A stretch of 64,000 nucleotides of DNA, from positions 1,054,001-1,118,000 of the forward strand of contig CAVRRZ010000001.1 of the NCBI GenBank assembly GCA_963723745.1, written 5' to 3'. The stretch comes from CAVRRZ01 sp963723745. GTDB lineage: Bacteria; Actinomycetota; Actinomycetes; Mycobacteriales; Geodermatophilaceae. The notes under the pieces are model-generated. The model did no database searches and was not told where the DNA came from. It saw nothing but the letters and a program-made list of their open reading frames with translations. A program made the translations under genes and the position numbers. Shown one piece after another: positions 51,822-59,869 of this stretch (positions are counted from its first letter, which is position 1; each line of letters starts with the position of its first letter).

Positions 51822-52871
51822 ATGACGACGGTGAGCTCGGCGAGCCCGGCATTCACGGGCAACGATCCGGCCAACCGGCTGTTCGGGCCGCTGCCCGACG
51901 TGAGCGGCGAGGCCGGCTACGACGCCGACCACCCGCCGCGGGTCGGGCTTCTTCACCGACACCTCGGTGTGCATCGGCTGCAAGGCCTGCGAGGTGGCCT
52001 GCAAGGAGTGGAACACGCTCCCGATGGACGACGCGCACGGCGTGCGCGACGTCATCGGCCTGTCCGGGATGTCCTACGACAACACCGGCCAGCTCGGCGC
52101 CAACTCCTGGCGGCACGTCGCGTTCATCGAGCAGGCCCGCCCCGTCGACCTGCCGATGCCGACCATCGGCCTGCCCGGGCACGTCGGGAGCGCCGGCCGA
52201 CGGCACGGGCGACGGCCTGAGCGGCGCAGTCCAGCGTGCTCAACGCCGAGGCGCTGGCCGAGTTCGACCCGCAGACCGGGCAGTCGGGCGACCGGCAGAT
52301 CCGGTGGCTGATGAGCTCCGACGTCTGCAAGCACTGCACGCACGCCGGCTGCCTCGACGTCTGCCCGACCGGGGCGCTGTTCCGCACCGAGTTCGGCACC
52401 GTCGTCGTGCAGAGCGACATCTGCAACGGCTGCGGCTACTGCGTGCCGTCCTGCCCGTACGGCGTGATCGACCAGCGCAAGGGCGACGGCCGGGTCTTCA
52501 AGTGCACGATGTGCTACGACCGGCTGACCGACGGGCTGATGCCGGCCTGCGCCACGGCCTGCCCCACGCAGTCGATCCAGTTCGGCGACCTCGACGAGCT
52601 TCAGGCGCGGGCCGACGCGCGGCTGGCGACCCTGCAGGCGCAGGGCGTGGAGTCCGCGCGGCTCTACGGGCGGGACGAGAACGACGGCGTCGGCGGCGCC
52701 GGCGCCTTCTTCCTGCTGCTCGACGAGCCGGAGGTCTACGGGCTGCCGCCGGACCCGGTCGTGCCCACCCGCGACCTGCCGGCGCATGTGGAAGTCGGCG
52801 GGCGAGGCCGCCGCGATGATCGTCGGGGTCGCGCGTCGGCCGTCCTCGGCTCGCGGAAGGGACGCCCGTGA
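51822..52871 (+). CDS. fdhB: Formate dehydrogenase iron-sulfur (beta) subunit, frame-disrupted as given
   Basis: A four-cluster ferredoxin-type electron transfer subunit. Blocks FFTDTSVCIGCKACEVACKEW, DVCKHCTHAGCLDVCPTGAL, ICNGCGYCVPSCPYGVID and FKCTMCYDRL carry the Cys of four 4Fe-4S sites. To read these in one protein the frame must shift near 51946, 52190, 52232 and 52787 by one base each, and again near 52830; the first four are an extra G after C or an extra C after G, as in fdhA. The stop overlaps the gamma gene start (GTGA). The start is ATG 51822, with GGAGG before it. Confidence 0.85.
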
Positions 52872-53925
52872 CCGCCGGGACGCCGGGCGGCGGCTGGCGG
52901 CGGGCCGACGGCCCGCCGGCCCAGGGCCGTCCACAGCAGGGCGGGGAGAAGCGGCGGCGGCGCAGCGGACGCCGGGCCGTCGGCGAGGTCGCCGATGGTC
53001 GACGACGCCGAGTTCACGTCGTACTACGGCCGGCCGATCATCAAGGCGCCGGTGTGGAAGACCCCCGACGTGCCGCTGTACCTGTTCCTCGGCGGGGCCG
53101 CCGGGTCGTCGGCGGTGCTGGGCGCGCTGGCCGACCTGACCGGCCGGCCGGCGCTGACGCGGTCGTCGCGGCTGGTCGTCGGGCGGCGGCGTCGATCGCG
53201 TCGGTCGGCTGTCCTGGTCCACGACCTGGGCCGGCCGGAGCGGTTCCTGCACATGCTGCGGGTGTTCAAGCCGACGTCGCCGCTGTCGGTGGGCTCCTAC
53301 ATCCTCGTCGCCGTTCAGCGCGGCGGCCGGGGCGACGGCGGCGGTGGAGCTGCTGGGCTGGTTCCCGCGGCTCAAGCGGTTCGGCGGCGATCGTGTCGGC
53401 GCTGTTCGGCGGGCCGATGGCGACCTACACCGCGGTGCTGCTGGCCAACACCGCCGTGCCGTCGTGGCAGGAGCCGGGCACGGGAGCTGCCGTTCGTCTT
53501 CGCCGGCTCGGCGATGGCCGCCGGCGGTGGCATCACGATGGCGTTCACGCCGGTCGGCGAGGCGGGCCGCCGCGCGCAAGATGGCCGTGGCCGGGGCCGC
53601 GATCGAGCTGGCCGCGATGCACCAGCGTCGAGACCGGCCACGGCATCGTCAGCGAGCCGTACCACCAGGGCAGGGCCGGGCGGCTTCGTGCAAGGCGGCG
53701 AAGGCGTGCACCGCGCTCGGGCGCCGGGCTGGCACGCTGCTGGCCGGCCGACGGCGGGCCGGGGCGGTCGCCTCGGGCGCGCTGCTGGCCGCCGGCTCGC
53801 TGCTCACCCGGTTCGGCGTCTTCGAGGCCGGCATGGCCAGCGCGCGGGACCCGAAGTACACCGTCGTCCCCCAGCGCGAGCGCATGAACGCCCGCGACAG
53901 CGAGGTCCGTTCCGTCATCCGCTGA
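52868..53925 (+). CDS. NrfD-like formate dehydrogenase membrane (gamma) subunit, frame-disrupted as given
   Basis: A polysulfide-reductase/NrfD-type membrane anchor, about 330 residues. After a basic N-terminal stretch it reads EFTSYYGRPIIKAPVWKTPD, then hydrophobic helices such as LYLFLGGAAGSSAVLGALADLTG, DLGRPERFLHMLRVFKPTSPLS and FGGPMATYTAVLLANTAVP. About eight frame breaks (near 52993, 53180, 53210, 53317, 53384, 53485, 53570 and 53626-53695) interrupt it, again mostly extra G after C or C after G. It would pass electrons to the quinone pool. It ends at 53925. Confidence 0.78.
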
Positions 53926-53992
53926 GTGCCGCCGCCAGGACTCGCGTGCGGATGCGCCACCTCCTTCGCCCCACCCCTACGATTGCTCCGCC

Positions 53993-54135
53993 TCCGGCCA
54001 TCAGTGGACACATGGCCGGAAGCCGCCGGACCGGGCGGCGGGAGTCGTGACCGCTTCCGGAACCCTGGGCGACGGGCACCCGTTGAGCCCGGAGGCGAGT
54101 GACGCCAGACCCGTGATCCCACGTCGAAGAGAGAC
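53993..54135 (+). promoter_or_regulatory. Highly structured leader before the CNNM transporter genes
   Basis: Successive perfect hairpins: TCCGGCCAT / ATGGCCGGA (9 bp, 53993-54020, possibly the fdh terminator), GCCGCC / GGCGGC (54022-54039), ACGG / CCGT inside GGGC / GCCC (about 54067-54090), and GGCG / CGCC (54093-54105). This is dense for an intergenic stretch and ends at a small ORF. I cannot match it to a known riboswitch class. Confidence 0.5.
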
Positions 54136-54201
54136 ATGAGCACCGACCACTTAGCGCCGGCCACGCACCTCGAACCCGCTGAGGCGGTGCGTGGCCGATG
54201 A
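54136..54201 (+). CDS. Putative leader peptide of the CNNM operon
   Basis: A 21-codon ORF with a GAAGAGAG ribosome site. It begins MSTDHL and ends VRGR; its stop overlaps the ATG of the transporter gene (ATGA). The Leu at codon 6 is a rare TTA, and Pro codons lie at 8 and 14. The coding sequence runs through a stable 11-bp hairpin, so its translation would open that hairpin. Regulatory leader peptides with Pro codons are known for Mg transporters in enterobacteria; the parallel is inference. Confidence 0.45.
   Translation: MSTDHLAPATHLEPAEAVRGR
54159..54196 (+). promoter_or_regulatory. Hairpin covering the CNNM translation start region
   Basis: A perfect 11-bp stem GGCCACGCACC / GGTGCGTGGCC with a 16-nt loop ends 1 nt before ATG 54198. 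The best ribosome site for that ATG, GAGG at 54181, lies in the loop/stem edge, so folding would hinder initiation unless the leader is being translated. Confidence 0.6.
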
Positions 54202-55593
54202 CAGAAGTCCTCTCCCTGCTCCTCGGCGTGCTGGTCGTCATGGGCATCACCGTGGCCACCGGCTACTTCGTGGCCCAGGAGTTCGCCTACATGGCGGTCG
54301 ACCGGTCGCAGCTCAACGCCCGCGCGGCGGCCGGTGACGCCGCCGCGAGGCGGGCACTGCACGGTCACCCGCCGCACCTCGTTCATGCTGTCGGGCGCCC
54401 AACTGGGCATCACCGTCACCGGCCTGCTCGTCGGGTACGTCGCCGAGCCGCTGATCGGAGAGTCGCTGGGCGCCATGCTCGGCGGTGTCGGCATTCCCAC
54501 CGCGGTGAGCCTGGGCATCGGCGCCGTGCTGGCGCTGCTCTTCTCGACCTTCGTCCAGATGCTGTTCGGCGAGCTGTTCCCGAAGAACCTCGCCATCGCC
54601 CGCCCCGAGCCCGTGGCCCGCTGGCTGGCCGCCTCCACCGCGCTGTACTTGAAGCTCTTCGGCTGGCTGATCCGAGTGTTCGACGCGTCGTCGAACCTCC
54701 TGCTGCGGGCCCTGAAGATCGAGCCCGTGCACGACGTCGAGCACGCGGCCACCGCCCGCGACCTCGAGCACATCGTCGAGGAGTCCCGGGAGAGCGGCGA
54801 CCTGCCGGTGGAGCTGTCGATGATGCTCGACCGGATCCTGGACTTCCCCCGCCGCACCGTGGAGCACGCGATGATCCCCCGCTCGCGGGTGGACACGGTG
54901 GAGGACGTCGACACCATCGGCCAGGTGCGCGAGCTGATGGCGACCGGGCACTCCCGCTACCCGGTGCTGGCCGAGGACACCCAGAACGTCGTGGGCGTCG
55001 TCCAGCTCGCCGACCTGTTGGCTACCACCGAACCCCTCACCGCACCGGTGACCGTCATCACCCGCCCGGCGCTGGTCGTCTCGCACCTCACGCTGCTGCC
55101 CGACGCGCTCCGCCAGCTCGACGAGTCGAAGAGCCAGCTGGCCTGCGTGGTCGACGAGTACGGCGGATTCGCCGGCGTGATCACCCTGGAGGACCTCGCC
55201 GAGGAGTTGGTCGGCGAGATCACCGACGAGCACGACGAGGCCGAGCCCGAGTACGTGCCGGTCGAGGGGGACGGGATCTGGGAGATGTCCGGCGACGTCC
55301 ACGTCGACGAGGTCGAACGCGCCCTCGGCACGGACCTGCCGCGAGGTGACTACGAGACCGTGGCAGGCCTGGTGATCGCCCACCACGGCGGGCTACCCGA
55401 GGAGGGCACCCGGTTGGAGATCGAGCTGCCGCCCGACCTGGGCGACCTGGCTCACGAGGGCAAACCCGTGCCAAGGCGCCTCGAGCTGGAGGTTCTCGCC
55501 GTCGACCGCTACGTCCCGTCCCGGGTCCGGCTCGTGCTGCCCGAGGTCGTCGCCGCGGCGCAGGCCGCCGGCGACGAGGAGGTGGCCCGATGA
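54198..55593 (+). CDS. CNNM/CorC-type transporter (HlyC/CorC family), frame broken
   Basis: A DUF21/CNNM membrane domain (first 190 residues; FVAQEFAYMAVDRSQLNARA, then TSFMLSGAQLGITVTGLLVGYVAEPL), two CBS domains (about 215-335; MIPRSRVDTVEDVD, ACVVDEYGGFAGVITLEDL) and a CorC_HlyC C-terminal domain (about 350-430). The frame breaks once near 54373, where CAC is followed by an extra G before GTC. The product is likely a Mg2+ or Co2+ exporter/importer. It is coupled to the second CNNM gene by ATGA. Confidence 0.87.
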
Positions 55594-56615
55594 CCGACAA
55601 CCCGTGGATCGTCGTCCCGGCGACGATCGTCATCGTGGCGCTGAGCGCCTTCTTCGTCGCCGCGGAGTTCGCGCTCATCGCCGCCAGGCGGCACCGCCTC
55701 GAGGACGCAGCGGCCCGCAGCCGCTCGGCCCGGGCGGCGCTGCGCAGCGCCTCGGAGCTGACCCTCCTGCTCGCCGGGGCGCAGCTCGGCATCACCGCGG
55801 CCACCCTGGCGCTGGGCGCGCTCACCAAGCCCGCCGTCCACTACTGGCTGACGCCGCTGTTCCAGAGCTGGGGGCTGCCCCAGGTGGCCGCCGACGTCGT
55901 GGCGTTCGTCCTCGCCCTGGTGATCGTCACCTTCATCCACCTGGTCGTCGGTGAGATGGCCCCCAAGTCGTGGGCGATCGCCCACCCGGAGAAGTCGGCC
56001 ACCCTGCTCGCCCTGCCGATGCGCGCGTACATGTGGGTCTTCCGGCCGGTGTTGAAGACGCTCAACGAGGCCGCCAACGGGCTGCTCCGCCGGGTGGGGG
56101 TGGAGCCGGCGAACGAGGTGGCCGCGGGCCAGGACCCCGACGCGCTGCGTCATCTGGTGGAGCATTCGGTCAACGTGGGCGCCCTGGACGCGCGCTTCTC
56201 GGCGCAGATCTCGGTCGCGCTCGAGCTCGAGCGGATGACCGTGCGCGACCTGCTCCGGCCCGGCTCCCGGCCCACGGGCGTGCCCGCCGCCGCCACGGGC
56301 GGGCAGGTGCGGGCGGTGGCGCGACGGACCGGCCACCTGCGGATCCTGCTCGGGGTCGGCAGGGGGGAGAAGATCACCGGGGTCGTGCACGTGCGCGACA
56401 CCCTCACCGCCCCCGACGAGGCGCGTGCGGCGGACTTCGCCCGCCCGGTGTTCTCCCTGGACGCCGGCACGACGGTGCACGCCGCGCTCAAGGCGATGCG
56501 CGAGACCCGCAACCATCTCGCGCTGGTCACCGAGGCCGGCTCCGTCGTCGGAGTGATCACGCTGGCCGACGTGTTGATCCGGCTCTTCCCGAAGGCCATC
56601 GCGACGACGGCCTGA
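55590..56615 (+). CDS. CNNM/CorC-type transporter, second member
   Basis: A 341-residue protein of the same family, intact. The CNNM domain has four hydrophobic segments (about 5-165) with FVAAEFALIAARRHRLED near residue 20, LAGAQLGITAATLALG near 63 and GEMAPKSWAIAHPEKSA near 123. A CBS pair (about 215-330) follows, and the CorC C-terminal domain is absent. Paired long and short CNNM genes are common in actinobacteria and may form a heteromer. Confidence 0.88.
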   Translation: MTDNPWIVVPATIVIVALSAFFVAAEFALIAARRHRLEDAAARSRSARAALRSASELTLLLAGAQLGITAATLALGALTKPAVHYWLTPLFQSWGLPQVAADVVAFVLALVIVTFIHLVVGEMAPKSWAIAHPEKSATLLALPMRAYMWVFRPVLKTLNEAANGLLRRVGVEPANEVAAGQDPDALRHLVEHSVNVGALDARFSAQISVALELERMTVRDLLRPGSRPTGVPAAATGGQVRAVARRTGHLRILLGVGRGEKITGVVHVRDTLTAPDEARAADFARPVFSLDAGTTVHAALKAMRETRNHLALVTEAGSVVGVITLADVLIRLFPKAIATTA

Positions 56616-56633
56616 CCGGCGCCGCCCGGGAGT

Positions 56634-56669
56634 CGCACCCGGCCGTTCGTGGACGAACGGCCGGGTGCG
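56634..56669 (+). terminator. Palindromic terminator, family B
   Basis: A perfect 17-bp stem around GGCCGTTCGT / ACGAACGGCC with a 2-nt loop, 18 nt after the transporter stop. It is related to the hairpin at 604 and the repeats at 34361. Confidence 0.8.
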
Positions 56670-56719
56670 GCCTCGCGAAACGGCCGGTCCGGCTCCGGGT
56701 GACCTAAGGAGGCTGCTGA

Positions 56720-57160
56720 ACATGTCGGCGTGGCTGCCCGGTGTGATGAGGGTCGGGAGAACGATTCGGTCGTGCAGGGGACTTCCCACCCTCGATGCGC
56801 GGCCCCCAGCCGGTGTCCGCCTCGTGGGTGAGGACGACGGCCGCTCTGAGGTGCTTCGAGCTCGTCACGCACGCCCGGGGCGAGCTCCCAGTTGATCGTC
56901 GCCTTGGGCACGCCGCTGTTCGTCGACGTCCCGTGGTGTTGCACTCATGCTGAACCCGCCGGCGTCGATCTGCCGGTTGATCTGCGACCGGATGGGCGCC
57001 GTTGTCGCGATTGTGGCCGGGGTCGAGCACGACCGTGCGCCCGGTCAGCGGTGACGGCGGGGTCGGGGCGGGACGGTGACGAGGCGGGGGGTGCGGCCTC
57101 GGCGGCGAACGTGGACAGGAGCAGGGCCAGATCGAGCCAGGCGGTGTGCGCGACCGGGCG
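56720..57160 (-). pseudogene. N-acetylmuramoyl-L-alanine amidase remnant
   Basis: Minus-strand pieces in different frames match one amidase_3 protein: a hydrophobic LDLALLLSTFAAEAAPP leader, TGRTVVLDPGHNRDNGAHP (Zn His of the DPGH motif), CNTTGTSTNSGVPKATINWE and AAVVLTHEADTGWGPRIE. The last part has no continuation, so the C-terminal catalytic region is lost. At least three frame breaks and the missing end point to real decay. It lies 50 bp beyond the CNNM terminator, next to IS debris. Confidence 0.7.
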
Positions 57161-57297
57161 TCCCGGTCACGCGCGACAGCTCCTCGCTGGCGGCGGGCGC
57201 GCGACGGGTGTGTCGCCAGTCTGCGTGCGTCGTCGACGCGCCGGATGTCCCCTTGGGCGTGTCGGGGCGCGCGAATTCGGCTTGCGCGGACGGCGCT

Positions 57298-57522
57298 GTG
57301 CGGGAGCATTTCGGTGTCGATACTTCACGGCCGCGCCCACCTCGACCGGGGGCGCGATACGAGTTGCGGCTGGTGCGCGCCGACGACCCGGACGACGTGG
57401 TCTTGGTGCGCAGCCGGCACCGGTTTCGTGCGCTCGCGGAGCTGAGCCTGCGGCTCGAGGCGGACCACACGGCCCTGCTCAAGGGGCTCCGGCTGATCGT
57501 CGTCGACCGGTGGCAGGAGTAG
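57298..57522 (+). CDS. Small hypothetical protein
   Basis: A 74-residue basic/acidic protein with good coding bias: GARYELRLVRADDPDDVVLVRSRH and LSLRLEADHTALLKGLRLI. I do not recognise the family. GTG 57298 is the most likely start; upstream sequence is antisense to the amidase remnant. The stop is TAG. It could also be a surviving fragment. The gap from 57523 to 57797 contains no gene that I can support and may hold the IS left end. Confidence 0.45.
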   Translation: MREHFGVDTSRPRPPRPGARYELRLVRADDPDDVVLVRSRHRFRALAELSLRLEADHTALLKGLRLIVVDRWQE

Positions 57523-57797
57523 CGGCTGACCGCGCGCAGCACACGTCCGGAACCGGACCGAGGGCGCGGACGAATTGCGCCGTCGGCACGGTGCCGGACG
57601 GGGTGGCTCAGGGACGAGGTGGCGCTACAGCAGCAGTGGGGCGCCGATGAGGATCTCGGTGCCGTCGGGGGGTAGGTGTGCCATCGGCCGTGGGGATCTC
57701 GTTCGATCCGGAGGCCGTGGTGGACCTTGCCGTGGTGCTTCGCACAGGAGGGTGGACTTCTGCAGGCTGGGGTGTCCGCCATCGAGCCAGGGTCCTG

Positions 57798-58085
57798 ATG
57801 GGCCGACCGAGCACGTTCTCCCCGGAGTTCCGGGAACAAGCCGTGGAGCTGGTCCGAGCGACCGGCAAGACGATCGCCGAGGGCGCTCGTGACCTGTCGA
57901 TCAACGACACGACGCTGGGCAACTGGGTCGACCGCGCCGAGCCGGACAGCAGTGGCCTGCTGCCGCTGACCGCCGAGGAGCGGGCCGAGCTGACTCGGCT
58001 GCGCCGGGAGAAGGCCAAGCTCAAGACCGAGCGGGAGATCCTGAAAATAGCGGCGGCCTTCTTCGTGACGGAGTCGATGAGGTGA
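57798..58085 (+). CDS. IS3-family transposase OrfA
   Basis: A 95-residue HTH protein: FSPEFREQAVELVRATGKTIAE, then DTTLGNWVDRAE, then a leucine-zipper-like ERAELTRLRREKAKLKTERE and ILKIAAAFF, all typical of IS3 OrfA. ATG 57798 is the start. The stop overlaps the OrfB start region, as needed for programmed -1 frameshifting in intact IS3 elements. Confidence 0.85.
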   Translation: MGRPSTFSPEFREQAVELVRATGKTIAEGARDLSINDTTLGNWVDRAEPDSSGLLPLTAEERAELTRLRREKAKLKTEREILKIAAAFFVTESMR

Positions 58086-58190
58086 CGCGGTTTGCCTTCA
58101 TCGACCGGGAGAAGGCCTGCTACGACGTCGCCGCGCTGTGCCGGCTCCTGAAAGTCAGCCGCTCAGGCTTCTACGACCATGGCGGTGCAC
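58082..58190 (+). pseudogene. IS3-family transposase OrfB, N-terminal fragment
   Basis: Only TRFAFIDREKACYDVAALCRLLKVSRSGFYD is recognisable, the conserved OrfB start. The catalytic DDE domain is absent and the reading frame continues as antisense of the DUF222 gene until 58285. Confidence 0.75.
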
Positions 58191-58502
58191 CGCCGCGGCG
58201 GTGCGGTGCCCGGCGTCATCCACCACAGCGACCGCGGCCCCGGACAGCCGCTGGTGGTTGCGCAGCCAGGAGGCGGTGGACTTGAGTCCGTCGCGGTCCA
58301 CCGCCTGGGTTAGCTCCGCCCGGCGCGCCCGGCGCGCCCGGCGCGCCCGGCGCGCCCGGCGGGCCAGCGCGGCGTCGATCTGGTTGCGGGCAGCGATCAG
58401 GTCATCGATGCCGTCGAGCAGGTCGGCGTCGGAACAGGCGTACAGGTCCTGGTCGGTCAGGGCGGGGCCGAGCGCGTCGAGCACCGATGCCAGCTCGCCC
58501 AC
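58190..58502 (-). pseudogene. DUF222/13E12-repeat protein, N-terminal fragment
   Basis: From GTG 58502 (AGGAGG 5 nt upstream) the frame gives a DUF222 start: ELASVLDALGPALTDQDLYA, DDLIAARNQIDAALARRA and STASWLRNHQRLS. The rest, including the HNH nuclease end, is missing at the IS junction. A 9-bp tandem array lengthens an RRA repeat in the middle. Confidence 0.72.
58319..58363. repeat. 9-bp tandem repeat within the DUF222 fragment
   Basis: Five near-perfect copies of CGGCGCGCC, encoding repeated Arg-Ala triplets on the minus strand. Because the unit is a multiple of three, length changes keep the frame. Confidence 0.75.
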
Positions 58503-58675
58503 GACACCTCCTGCCTATCCGAACTCTTCTTCGAATGATGCGCGCACGGAGTCGTCCCGCAGTGCATAACTCCAGGTCAGCCGGCCGCGCGGACCGGGTG
58601 CGACTGTCCTGGTCGGAGTCGAGGGCCGTCTTGCACGCCGGCGGCATTCGTGGACGAACCGCCGCCACCGGACGG

Positions 58676-59869
58676 TCACCCGACGGAGGCATCCGCATTC
58701 CGGCGCATGCGGATGTCCTCTGCATGCGCCTGGATGCGAACGACGGCCTCAGCCAGCCGCTCGATCTGCTCGTCGGTCATATGCGAGTACAGGGGCGGGG
58801 TCAGCACCCGGTCGGCGATCTTGTCGGTGACCGGCAGCTCGCGCTCGGTCGGCACGTACGCGTAGGCCTTCTGCCGGTGGATCGGCGGGAAGTAGTAGCG
58901 GCGCGAGTCGGCGCCCTCCGCCTTGAGGGCCTGGCCCAGGGTGGCGGCGTCGATGCCGAAGAAGTCAGGGTCGAGGACCAGGGTGAGGTCCTTGTACGTG
59001 GACACGTCCCCCTCGTCGACGTGCTGGAAGCTCAGCCCGGGCAGGTTTCCGGCGACGCGGCGGAACCGCTCGACGAGCTCGTTCCGGTAGGCGATGCGCT
59101 CGTCGAGCCCCTCGAGGGAATTGAGGGCGACCGTCGCGTGCAGCTCGGACATCCGCGCGTTGAGGCCGGGGAACTGGCAGTCGTAGTTGCCCGGGTTGCC
59201 GTAGTCGCGGCCGAGGCGCAGCGCCGCGGCGAGGGACGCGTCCCGCGTGGTCACCAGGCCGCCTTCTCCGGCGACCGCGACCTTGGTGGGGCTCAGGCTG
59301 AACACCTCGGCCGTGCCGAACCCACCGACCGGGCGCCCACCGCGGCGGCTGCCCAATGCGTGCGCGGCGTCGAAGACGAGCGGGATGCCGGCGCGGTCGG
59401 CCACGGCCTGGAGTGACTCGACGTCGCACGGGCGGCCGTAGACGTGGGTGGCCGACATCGCGGCTGCCGCCCCGAGCATCTCCTCGGCGGCAGCCGGGTC
59501 GAGCGTCATCGACGACTCGTCCACCTCGGCGAACGCCGGCGTACCGCCCGCCCAGACCACGGCGTGCGCGCTGGCGGCGAAGGTGAAGCTCGGCATCACC
59601 ACGTGACCGGAGACGCCCAGCGCCTGGTACGTCAGCATGAGGCCGGCGGTGCAGCTGCTCACGGCGACGACGTGCTCCACCTCGCACCGCTCCGCCACCG
59701 CCTCTTCCAGGCGGCGGACGGCGGGGCCGTTGGTCAGCATCCCGCTCTCCAGCACCTGCTCGAGCCGGCGGGTGAGGCCGGGGATGTCGGGCAGCGTCGG
59801 GCGGACGAGCGGCAGGCCGTCAGGAAAGGCGGGGGTGCCGCCCAGCAGGGCGGGAAGGTCGTTCGTCAT
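58676..59869 (-). CDS. DegT/DnrJ/EryC1/StrS-family aminotransferase
   Basis: A 397-residue PLP-dependent sugar aminotransferase-like enzyme. VAVSSCTAGLMLTYQALG near residue 69, PSFTFAASAHAVVWAGG near 93, VFDAAHALGSRRGG near 165 and the PLP Lys in FSLSPTKVAVAGEGG near 193 are typical. NARMSELHATVAL near 238 and FPPIHRQKAY near 325 complete the family pattern. It probably makes an amino- or perosamine-like sugar nucleotide for the polysaccharide. It overlaps the polymerase gene upstream by 4 bp. The 58503-58675 gap upstream of its stop holds a GGCGGC hairpin near 58640. Confidence 0.88.
   Translation of the reverse strand: MTNDLPALLGGTPAFPDGLPLVRPTLPDIPGLTRRLEQVLESGMLTNGPAVRRLEEAVAERCEVEHVVAVSSCTAGLMLTYQALGVSGHVVMPSFTFAASAHAVVWAGGTPAFAEVDESSMTLDPAAAEEMLGAAAAMSATHVYGRPCDVESLQAVADRAGIPLVFDAAHALGSRRGGRPVGGFGTAEVFSLSPTKVAVAGEGGLVTTRDASLAAALRLGRDYGNPGNYDCQFPGLNARMSELHATVALNSLEGLDERIAYRNELVERFRRVAGNLPGLSFQHVDEGDVSTYKDLTLVLDPDFFGIDAATLGQALKAEGADSRRYYFPPIHRQKAYAYVPTERELPVTDKIADRVLTPPLYSHMTDEQIERLAEAVVRIQAHAEDIRMRRNADASVG

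Larger units (their letters stand above)
57798..58190 (+). mobile_element. IS3-family insertion sequence remnant
   Basis: It contains the complete first ORF and only the first 35 codons of the second; the integrase domain is gone. The right side passes directly into a truncated DUF222 gene at about 58185-58215. I did not find clear terminal inverted repeats. Confidence 0.7.

Noticed and set aside
54061..54130. Known riboswitch (M-box, ydaO or yybP-ykoY) before the CNNM gene
   Set aside because: Hairpins are present but I could not find the conserved core of any of these classes, so it is listed only as a structured leader.
53926..54135. tRNA-Sec (selC) gene beside fdh
   Set aside because: No cloverleaf with a CTA or TCA anticodon and no CCA-type acceptor could be built from the gap; it must be elsewhere.
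54198..55349. 383-residue Arg/Pro-rich frame as the CNNM product
   Set aside because: Only its first 55 codons match; after the extra base near 54373 the true protein continues in the frame ending at 55593.
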